Shown here: piece by piece, positions 8,878-15,538 of the stretch
Layout: each line of letters opens with the position of its first letter
Numbering within the stretch: position 1 is the stretch's first letter
Assembly: GCA_964244495.1 (NCBI GenBank)
Contig: CAXTIU010000007.1
Span: forward strand, 116,116 to 180,115
Reading direction: 5' to 3'
DNA: 64,000 nt
DNA from: RH-AL1 sp964244495
GTDB taxonomy: Bacteria; Pseudomonadota; Alphaproteobacteria; Rhizobiales; Beijerinckiaceae
Made by a program: the position numbers and the translations under genes
The notes under the pieces: generated by a model
Told to the model about the DNA's origin: nothing
Seen by the model: only the letters and a program-made list of their open reading frames with translations
Database searches by the model: none

Positions 8878-8930
8878 CAAACCCGCTCGCGCGTCCTGGG
8901 AACTCAAACCCGCTCGCGCGTCCTGGGAAC
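8878..8930. repeat. 27-bp tandem duplication across the SDR stop codon
   Basis: Two adjacent copies (8878-8904 and 8905-8930) of CAAACCCGCTCGCGCGTCCT followed by GGGAAC, differing only at the last base. On the minus strand the upstream copy encodes the last eight SDR residues (VPRTRERV) and the stop begins at its edge; the second copy repeats this sequence directly after the stop. Confidence 0.92.
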
Positions 8931-9695
8931 ACGGACGGTGACCCCGGCCATGAGCCGATCGTAGGCGCGGGCCGGCAGGAAGCGGCCGAGAACCGCCGCG
9001 GCGTACAGGAAGCGCGGGAAGGCGATCGTCGCCTTCCCCTTGTCGAGACCCCGCCGGATCAGCGCCGCCGCTGCGGCGTCGGACAGTTCGCCCGGCTTCA
9101 TCGCCGCGATCGAGTCGTTGAGCGGCGTCTTGACGAAGCCGGCGACGACGAGGCTGACGAGCACGCCGCGCCGCTCCAGGCGGGGACGGATCGACTCGGC
9201 GTAAGCGTGGACGCCGGCCTTGGTGACGCAATAGGCCGGCGAATAGGGTAACCCGTGCAGGCCGGCGATGGAGCCGATGAAGGCGAGTTGGCCCCGCTCC
9301 CGTCCGCACATCGGCGCGATGAGAGGCTCGGCCGTGTTGAGGACGCCGACGAGGTTGGTGGCGATGATGGCGCGCACCGCTTCCGGCTCCTCGGCGAGGT
9401 CGTCGGGGCCGAGGCCCGTGGTGATGCCGGCGTTGGCGATGGCGAGATCGAAGGGCTGCGCCGCGTCGGCCGCCCCGATCCAGGCGACCATCGCGGCGCG
9501 ATCACGGACGTCGACCGCGCCAGTCGTCACATCCGCCCCTTTCGCGCGGGCGGCGTCGGCGGTCGCGCCGAGGCGGGTAAGGTCGCGACCGATCAGGGCG
9601 AGGCGCACGTCCGGGCCGGCGTATTCGAGCGCGAGCGCGCGGCCGATGCCGCTGGATGCTCCGGTGATGAGGATCGAGCGACGCGCGCGGGTCAC
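8904..9695 (-). CDS. Short-chain dehydrogenase/reductase of the ACP cassette
   Basis: Rossmann-fold NAD(P)-dependent oxidoreductase, 263 residues. Visible are the cofactor motif TGASSGIG, the IANAG strand, the catalytic Ser in FIGSIAGLHG, and the YCVTK form of YxxxK. The GTG start at 9695 overlaps the TGA of the preceding dehydratase gene as GTGA; the open frame extends further upstream but overlaps that gene entirely. By context it is the likely 3-ketoacyl-ACP reductase of the cassette, though its sequence is not FabG-specific, so an alcohol or aldehyde reductase role remains possible. Its 3' end is tandemly duplicated. Confidence 0.85.
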   Translation of the reverse strand: MTRARRSILITGASSGIGRALALEYAGPDVRLALIGRDLTRLGATADAARAKGADVTTGAVDVRDRAAMVAWIGAADAAQPFDLAIANAGITTGLGPDDLAEEPEAVRAIIATNLVGVLNTAEPLIAPMCGRERGQLAFIGSIAGLHGLPYSPAYCVTKAGVHAYAESIRPRLERRGVLVSLVVAGFVKTPLNDSIAAMKPGELSDAAAAALIRRGLDKGKATIAFPRFLYAAAVLGRFLPARAYDRLMAGVTVRVPRTRERV

Positions 9696-10120
9696 GACAA
9701 GCTCGGCGTGCCGTCGTCGGTCGGCGCCCTGACGAAGGCTTCCCCCATGCAAACGATATCCCCCGCCCCGGCGCGCTTCACGACGAGGCGCACGGCGGCG
9801 GGCGCGCCGGGCGCGGCCCGAACCACCTTGCCGCCGATCGACACACCCTCGCCGACGAGGACGGGCCTGATGAACTTGCAGGCGATCTTCTCCACGACCA
9901 CGTCGGGTCGCCACGCGCCGAGATAGCTCTCGAAGCAGCCGACGATCAGCATGCCGTGGATCGGCGGCCGTTCCAGACCGGCCTTGGCGGCGAGAGCGGC
10001 GTCGACGTGGAGCGGGTTGTCGTCGGCCGAAGCGAGCGCGTAGGCGGCGACGGCCTCCGCGCCGAACGGCCCGAACGTCCGCACGGCGATCGCTTCTCCC
10101 TGACGAACCGCCTCGCTCAT
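9692..10120 (-). CDS. MaoC-like hot-dog dehydratase subunit
   Basis: A 142-residue single hot-dog domain. The segment SADDNPLHVDAALAAKAGLERPPIHGML carries the Asp and His of the MaoC hydratase-2 motif. This suggests the catalytic subunit that dehydrates 3-hydroxyacyl-ACP or hydrates enoyl substrates. Start ATG overlaps the upstream stop as ATGA and its own stop overlaps the SDR start as GTGA, so translation is coupled on both sides. Pairing with the next hot-dog gene recalls the HadA/HadB heterodimer of mycobacteria; that pairing is an inference. Confidence 0.82.
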   Translation of the reverse strand: MSEAVRQGEAIAVRTFGPFGAEAVAAYALASADDNPLHVDAALAAKAGLERPPIHGMLIVGCFESYLGAWRPDVVVEKIACKFIRPVLVGEGVSIGGKVVRAAPGAPAAVRLVVKRAGAGDIVCMGEAFVRAPTDDGTPSLS

Positions 10121-10521
10121 GGCCCCGTGCCGCTCCCGGAGCCATCGAGGGGGAAGAGGCGCAGCACGGTTTCCAGCCGCGCCGCCGGCGTACCGTCGCG
10201 GGTGGCGATCGAGCCATGGAGGACCAGCCGGGCGGGGTCGGCCTCGCGACGCGCCGACAGCGTCAGGGCATAGGCCTCGCCCACGCGGAGCGGCCGATCG
10301 TAGTCGAAGGTTTGCGCCTCATGAACCAGCGCGACATCGTCCGCCGCCATGGCGATCATCGCCCCCCGGACCTCGGGCGCCGCGAGCCAGCGCATCGGGA
10401 ACGTCAGGGGCAGGATGGTGCCGTCGACCGGCGACAGGCCGGTCGCGGCCCGGAAGGCGTCCGCCTCGGCCGCCGTCGCGGTCACGGGGAAACACCCGAG
10501 CGGCGTCGAGCCCAAGCTCAC
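10117..10521 (-). CDS. FAS1-type dehydratase-like hot-dog protein
   Basis: A 134-residue hot-dog protein. The central stretch VHEAQTFDYDRPLRVGEAYALT resembles the N-terminal half of HTD2/FAS1-type dehydratases, which lacks the catalytic pair and supports substrate binding. The GTG at 10521 overlaps the ketosynthase TGA as GTGA; a longer frame to 10641 lies wholly within the ketosynthase and is rejected. It probably forms a heterodimer with the MaoC-like protein encoded next. The exact substrate is unknown. Confidence 0.7.
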   Translation of the reverse strand: MSLGSTPLGCFPVTATAAEADAFRAATGLSPVDGTILPLTFPMRWLAAPEVRGAMIAMAADDVALVHEAQTFDYDRPLRVGEAYALTLSARREADPARLVLHGSIATRDGTPAARLETVLRLFPLDGSGSGTGP

Positions 10522-11741
10522 GCCGCCTCCATCTCCTGCAGGACGAGGACCGCGTTGATGCCACCGAAGGCGAAGCTGTTGCTCATCGCCGTCCTGATCC
10601 GCATCGCGCGCGCCTCGTTGGGTATCGCGTCGACCGGGCACTTCTCGTCAGGTTCGAGGTAGTTGATGGTGGGGGGCGCGATCTGGTCGCGCAGCGCGCC
10701 CATCGTGACCACGAACTCCAGCGCGCCGGCCGCGCCGAGCCCGTGGCCGTGGATCGGCTTGGTCGAGGAAAGCGGGACATGCGCCGAGCGCTCGCCGAAC
10801 ACCAGGCGGAGCGCGGCCGATTCCGTCGAGTCGTTGACGATCGTCGCGGTGCCGTGGGCATTGATGTAGTCGATGTCGTCGCTCGTCACGTCGGCGTCGT
10901 CCAGGGCCGAGCGCATCGCCCGTGCGGCCCCTTCCGCGTCGGGGGCGACGGGGTCCTTGGCGTCCGTCGACGTGCCGTAGCCGGCGAGGACCGCGAGCGG
11001 CGTCGCGCCCCGCGCCTTGGCGTGATCCTCCGATTCGAGGATCACCACGGCGGCTCCCGCGCCCAGCACCATGCCGTTGCGTCCCTTCGAGAAGGGGCGG
11101 CAGAAGTCGGGCGTCATCACGCGCAGGGCCTCCCAGGCCAGCATGGCGTTGTTGGTGATGTGGTCCTCGGTGCCGCCGACCACCGCGACATCGACCATGC
11201 CGGCACGGATCATCTGCAGGCCGAGACCGATCGCCTGCGTGGCCGAGGAGCAGGCCGAGGCGACGGCGAAGGCAGGCCCCTGCAGCCCGTAGCGCATCGA
11301 CAGGTTGGCCGGGCAGGCGCTCGGGATCAGCTTCGGCACCATGAGGGGATGCGGCCGCCCCCCTTTGACGAGGGACAGATGGATGCCTTCCTCAATGGTG
11401 ATCATGCCGCCGATCCCGGTGCCGATGATGGTGGCGGCACGCGGCCCGAGCCGCGTCTCGCGCCCGAAACCGGCCTGCGCCATCGCCTCGTCGGCGGCGA
11501 CGAGGAGATGCTGGGTGACGGGGTCGCAGAACGGCAGCACGTTCCTGTCGAGGTAGAGGGTCGGGTCGAAGCCTTGCACCTGGGCGGCGATCTTGATGCG
11601 GCCCCGGTACGCGTAGGGGAAGGTGGGGGGGTTGATGCACGGGCGCCCGTCGCGCGCCGCGGACCACAGGCGCTCCGCCCCGATGCCGGCGGCGGACACG
11701 GCGCCGACGCCGGTCACGACGACCCGCTTGGCACGCGCCAT
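10518..11741 (-). CDS. Beta-ketoacyl-ACP synthase (FabF/KAS II-like)
   Basis: Thiolase-fold condensing enzyme of 407 residues that extends acyl-ACP with malonyl-ACP. The catalytic triad is visible: Cys164 in ASACSSATQ, His296 in NAHGTATIVND, and His333 in HGHGLGAAG. It is similar in length to housekeeping FabF but lies in a dedicated cassette rather than beside fabD/fabG, suggesting a special acyl chain or short polyketide. Its ATG overlaps the ACP stop codon by one base (TGATG), so the two proteins are made in step. Confidence 0.93.
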   Translation of the reverse strand: MARAKRVVVTGVGAVSAAGIGAERLWSAARDGRPCINPPTFPYAYRGRIKIAAQVQGFDPTLYLDRNVLPFCDPVTQHLLVAADEAMAQAGFGRETRLGPRAATIIGTGIGGMITIEEGIHLSLVKGGRPHPLMVPKLIPSACPANLSMRYGLQGPAFAVASACSSATQAIGLGLQMIRAGMVDVAVVGGTEDHITNNAMLAWEALRVMTPDFCRPFSKGRNGMVLGAGAAVVILESEDHAKARGATPLAVLAGYGTSTDAKDPVAPDAEGAARAMRSALDDADVTSDDIDYINAHGTATIVNDSTESAALRLVFGERSAHVPLSSTKPIHGHGLGAAGALEFVVTMGALRDQIAPPTINYLEPDEKCPVDAIPNEARAMRIRTAMSNSFAFGGINAVLVLQEMEAA

Positions 11742-12049
11742 CAGGCCTGCTGCTTTTCTTTGATGATGTAGCTGGCGATCGCGTCGATGAGGCTGCGGAC
11801 GTCCTTGGCGTCGTGAAAGGGGCCGTCCATCGGGATGTAGACGTCGAACTTGTCCTCGATCGCGGTAAGGATCATCACGATGTCGATCGACTTGAGGTCG
11901 AGGCTCTCGATGGTCGCGTCCATCGTGACCTTCTCGCGATCGATCATGCCCTCGGTGACGATGGTGTCGATGATCTTACCGACGAGCTCGTCGTGGTTGA
12001 CGGGCGCCTTGGCGCCGACCGCCTCCGTCGCCTGATCCTTGATGTCCAC
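11741..12049 (-). CDS. Acyl carrier protein of the cassette
   Basis: A 102-residue acidic ACP-fold protein. The phosphopantetheine site is Ser54 in SLDLKSIDIVMIL; the usual Asp before the Ser is a Lys, which differs from housekeeping AcpP and suggests a specialised carrier. An extra 20 residues precede helix 1. It is the first gene of a five-gene run ACP-ketosynthase-dehydratase-dehydratase-SDR with overlapping starts and stops. It does not resemble AcpXL, which carries very-long-chain fatty acids for lipid A. Confidence 0.88.
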   Translation of the reverse strand: MDIKDQATEAVGAKAPVNHDELVGKIIDTIVTEGMIDREKVTMDATIESLDLKSIDIVMILTAIEDKFDVYIPMDGPFHDAKDVRSLIDAIASYIIKEKQQA

Positions 12050-12267
12050 CGATCACTCCCACTCGGCAATTCGGATCCCCGCCCCTCCGGAGATACCGGG
12101 TGAAGGGGCGAGGCGGTTGATGTCCGGGCCAACGGCCGAGGGGCGATCACGGCATGCCTCGACATGCACGACCCGAGACGCGATCGGCTCTCGATCAAGC
12201 CCCTCCGTAGTCCAAACCCACACCGATTGGAAGACCCAAGACGATGGGACGCACTGCCGGCGAGGTA

Positions 12268-14502
12268 TCATAAGAAACTTTGCGGGTCGACGTCGAAGCC
12301 GACCCTGATGCCGCCGCGCGGCGCCGGCGCGGCTCGCGCCAAGGCCCGGAGGAAGCCCTGGAGATCGCTGCGGCGGGGCGCCTTGACGAGCAGGCGGAAG
12401 CGGTGCCGCGCCGCCACTACCGCGAGCGGCGCCTCCGCCGGCCCGAGCAGGATCGTCTCGTCACCGCCCGGCACGCCACCGGCCGGCGCGAGCGACCAGC
12501 GGTCCGACGCCGGCATGCGGAAGGCGGCCTGTGCCACGGCGCGGGCATGGGCCTGGGTGCCGGAGAAATCCGGCCCCGAAACGATGATCGCGGCGAGCCG
12601 GCCGAAGGGCGGCAGCCCGGCCCGCTCGCGCTGCCGCGTTTCCTCCGCGTAGAAACGCTCGGCGTCGCCCGACATCAGGGCGCGGATCACCGGATGCTCC
12701 GGCTGCCAAGTCTGCAGCATGGCGCGACCCGGCCGCTCGAAGCGCCCCGCCCTGCCGGTCACCTGCTGGAGCAGCTGGAACGTCCGTTCCGCCGCGCGGG
12801 GGTCGCCCGTCGACAGGCCGATATCGGCGTCGATGACGCCCACCAGCGTGAGGAGCGGGAAATTGTGCCCCTTGGCCACCAGCTGCGTCCCGATGATGAT
12901 GTCGCAGCGCCCGTCCGCGACCGCGTCGAGTTCGCCGCGCAGCCGATCCGAACCACCTGGGAAATCCGACGACAGCACGAGCGAGCGGGCGTCCGGGAAG
13001 CGCTCCGCCACCTCCTCGGCGAGGCGCTCGATGCCGGGCCCGCACGGGATGAGGGCATGCGCCGCCTCGCAAACGGGGCACGCCTCGGGCCGGCGCTCCT
13101 GGTGTCCGCAATGGTGGCACACGAGGGCGTGACGGAAGCGATGGTCGACGAGCCACGCCGTGCAGTTCGGGCACTGGAAGCGGTGCCCGCAGCTTCGGCA
13201 CAAGGTCAGCGGCGCGTAGCCGCGCCGGTTCAGGAACAGCAGGGCCTGCTCGCCCCTGGCGAGCGCGTCCCGGACCGCCCGCTCCAGCGGCGGGGCGATC
13301 CAGCGCCCGCGCGGCGGCGGGTCGCGCCTGAGGTCGATCGCAGCGATGCCCGGCATCGGGCGATCACCGAAACGGGCCGGCAGCTGGAAATGGGCGTAGC
13401 GCCCCCGGCGGGCGTTGACCTGGGTCTCGATGGACGGCGTCGCCGACGCCAGCACCACGGCCGCGCCCTCGATGCGCCCGCGCACGACCGCCATGTCGCG
13501 GGCGTGATAGGCCACGGCGTCCTCCTGCTTGTAGGCGGCCTCGTGCTCCTCGTCGACGACGATCAGGGCGAGATCGTGGAACGGCAGGAACAGCGCCGAG
13601 CGCGCACCGGCGACCACCCGCACCTCGCCGGCGGCGAGGGCGTGCCAGACGAGGTTGCGACGCCGGCTGCCGACCGACGAGTGCCACTCCGCCGGCCGCG
13701 TCCCGAACCGGGCGGCGAAGCGGTCGAGGAACTGCGCCGTCAGGGCGATCTCCGGCAGCAGGATCAGCGCCTGCCGTCCGGCGAGCAACGCCGCGGCGAC
13801 CGCCTCGAAGTAAACCTCCGTCTTGCCGGAACCGGTGACGCCTTCGAGCAGGGAAACGCCGAAGACGCGGGCATCCACGGCGGCGACGAGGCCGCGTGCC
13901 GCCTCGTCCTGCGCCGCCGAGAGGCGCGGCGCGGCGTGACCGGGATCGGCGAGGCCGGCGACCGGATCGGCCGGCACCGGCGCAACTTCCAGCGCGCCAT
14001 CGGCGATGAGGGCATTGACGACCGCCACGGTGCAGCCGGCAGCGGCGGCGAGCGCGCTCTTGCCGAGGAGGTCGGCGGTCCTGGCGACGGCCATCACCTT
14101 GTCGCGGGCCGGCGTCGTCCGGGCCGGTTCGCGTCCGGACGCGCGCACGCCGGTGCGCGGCGGGCCAGCCTCGCCGAGGAAAGGCGCCCGCACGCACATC
14201 CGCAGCACCATGCCGCGTGGGCTCAAGGTCCAGCCGGCGACCCAATCGACGAAGGTCCGCAACCCTTCGGGCAGGCGCGGCAGGGGGCAACGGGCGCCGA
14301 CGCTCTTCAGCTTGGCGCGATCACCCGTCCCGATCGACCAAACGACGCCGATCGCGGTGCGGGGGCCGAGCGGGACCTCGACGAAGTCGCCGGGCTGGAG
14401 ATCGAGGTCGCCGACCGCGTAGGAATAGGCTTGGTCGACCGCGACGGGGACGAGGACATCCGCGACGAGGGTCGCGATGGGCGAAGAGGCGTCGGCTTCC
14501 AT
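12268..14502 (-). CDS. priA: Primosomal replication protein N' (PriA helicase)
   Basis: 3'-5' superfamily 2 helicase that reloads the replicative helicase at stalled forks. It is 744 residues, full length. An N-terminal DNA-binding region is followed by Walker A GVTGSGKTEVY, the Walker B variant VDEEHEAAYKQ, and motif III SATPSIET. The zinc-binding insert has four CxxC pairs (LCRSCGH, CPNC, CHHCG, CPVC). GTQLVAKGHNFP and VTGRAGR are the C-terminal helicase motifs. The gene starts with ATG at 14502 and stands alone between the ACP cassette and lolA. Confidence 0.96.
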   Translation of the reverse strand: MEADASSPIATLVADVLVPVAVDQAYSYAVGDLDLQPGDFVEVPLGPRTAIGVVWSIGTGDRAKLKSVGARCPLPRLPEGLRTFVDWVAGWTLSPRGMVLRMCVRAPFLGEAGPPRTGVRASGREPARTTPARDKVMAVARTADLLGKSALAAAAGCTVAVVNALIADGALEVAPVPADPVAGLADPGHAAPRLSAAQDEAARGLVAAVDARVFGVSLLEGVTGSGKTEVYFEAVAAALLAGRQALILLPEIALTAQFLDRFAARFGTRPAEWHSSVGSRRRNLVWHALAAGEVRVVAGARSALFLPFHDLALIVVDEEHEAAYKQEDAVAYHARDMAVVRGRIEGAAVVLASATPSIETQVNARRGRYAHFQLPARFGDRPMPGIAAIDLRRDPPPRGRWIAPPLERAVRDALARGEQALLFLNRRGYAPLTLCRSCGHRFQCPNCTAWLVDHRFRHALVCHHCGHQERRPEACPVCEAAHALIPCGPGIERLAEEVAERFPDARSLVLSSDFPGGSDRLRGELDAVADGRCDIIIGTQLVAKGHNFPLLTLVGVIDADIGLSTGDPRAAERTFQLLQQVTGRAGRFERPGRAMLQTWQPEHPVIRALMSGDAERFYAEETRQRERAGLPPFGRLAAIIVSGPDFSGTQAHARAVAQAAFRMPASDRWSLAPAGGVPGGDETILLGPAEAPLAVVAARHRFRLLVKAPRRSDLQGFLRALARAAPAPRGGIRVGFDVDPQSFL

Positions 14503-14780
14503 ACGGTCTCATACCACCGTCACGCGGCGGGCGGGGCGTGAGGCTACGCGGCGCCGGAGGGATCGACAGACGGCGCTCGCGAACGGGACGGGATCGGGTG
14601 TCGAACGAGAAAGGGCGCCTGGCTCGCGCCAGACGCCCTCGGAGCGATGTGATGCTGGGAGGGGGAACCAGCATACGATCGGACAATCCGAAACGGGGGA
14701 TTCGGAAGACCGACGAGATCGCTCTCAGAACATCAAGTGGGAACGGGGATCGCGAACGTCAACCACCCCGCGAAACGGAT
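14503..14780. other. Intergenic region lolA-priA
   Basis: A 278-base stretch with no gene. It holds the lolA terminator hairpin (14613-14638) and presumably the priA promoter, which I cannot locate with confidence. Confidence 0.5.
14613..14638 (-). terminator. Terminator downstream of lolA
   Basis: On the minus strand an 11-bp stem GGGCGTCTGGC / GCCAGGCGCCC, with one G-U wobble and a GCGA tetraloop, is followed by TTTCTC. This is a good intrinsic terminator for the ftsK-lolA direction, about 140 bases after the lolA stop. Confidence 0.75.
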
Positions 14781-15443
14781 TTAGTTGCGCGACGGGTCCA
14801 GCGTGCTGATCTTGAAAAGCTTGGGATCGGGCTTCTGGTTGAGATCGATGTTGTAGAGGGTGACCAGCGTCTCGTAGCCCTGGGGATCGCGGACCTGCCA
14901 CTGCAGCAGCTCGAAGGTCTTCGCATCGAAGATCAAGCGGATTCGCGAGGTGCCCCCGAAGGTGGTGCGATCGTCGAGCAGGATCATCACCCTGTCCGGA
15001 TTGGTGATCTTCTGGACATCGAGGATCTGGGTGTCGGACTTGAGGTCGATCTTGTCCTGCAACAGGAACTTCAGCGGCGTCCGGCCGATCGAGTAGGTGT
15101 CGGAGGTCTTCAACCGGCGATCGTGAACGACCACGTTGGAGCCGTCGGCCACCACCTCCAGCGAGGCCGGGGCGGCGTACTCGAAGCGCAGTCGACCGGG
15201 CTTCTGGATGTAGATCTTGCCTTCCGACTGACGCCCGTCGGCCCCGTTCTGCACGAAGTCCCCGACCATCGTCGTCGCGGTGGAAAGGAAAGCGTCGGCT
15301 TTCTTGATCGCCGCATCCGCGTCCGATCCGGACAGCGAGACGAGGGGACCCGGCTTGTCGGCGGCGATGTCGGCGAACGAGACCGAGGCGGGCAAGACGA
15401 GAACAAGCCCGTACAGCAGGCATGCTGCTAAATTCTTCATCAT
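14781..15443 (-). CDS. lolA: Outer-membrane lipoprotein carrier protein LolA family
   Basis: Periplasmic chaperone that ferries lipoproteins to the outer membrane. The 220-residue protein has a signal peptide (MMKNLAACLLYGLVLVLPAS, cleavage near SFADIA). A LolA-like beta-barrel region follows, with VGDFVQNGADGRQSEGKIYI and the GRLRFEY strand. The ATG at 15443 follows GGGAAAG at good spacing; the frame runs on to 15719 but would put 92 unrelated residues before the signal peptide. The neighbour upstream is ftsK, the usual alphaproteobacterial pair. Confidence 0.88.
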   Translation of the reverse strand: MMKNLAACLLYGLVLVLPASVSFADIAADKPGPLVSLSGSDADAAIKKADAFLSTATTMVGDFVQNGADGRQSEGKIYIQKPGRLRFEYAAPASLEVVADGSNVVVHDRRLKTSDTYSIGRTPLKFLLQDKIDLKSDTQILDVQKITNPDRVMILLDDRTTFGGTSRIRLIFDAKTFELLQWQVRDPQGYETLVTLYNIDLNQKPDPKLFKISTLDPSRN

Positions 15444-15538
15444 CTTTCCCGCGTGGCCTGACAAGTGGTTAACGTGGCGGTGTGGCGGCAATGGGACATC
15501 GGCACCTAAGCGCTCGAAATGGGGGGTGCGCCGACCCA

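Noticed and set aside
9692..10217. Long SDR frame with an extra 170 N-terminal residues
   Set aside because: The extension overlaps the MaoC-like gene in another frame; the GTG at 9695 begins exactly before the Rossmann fold.
11741..12049. AcpXL, the very-long-chain acyl carrier for lipid A
   Set aside because: The sequence lacks AcpXL features around the serine and the cassette lacks lpxXL and the two fabF-XL genes.
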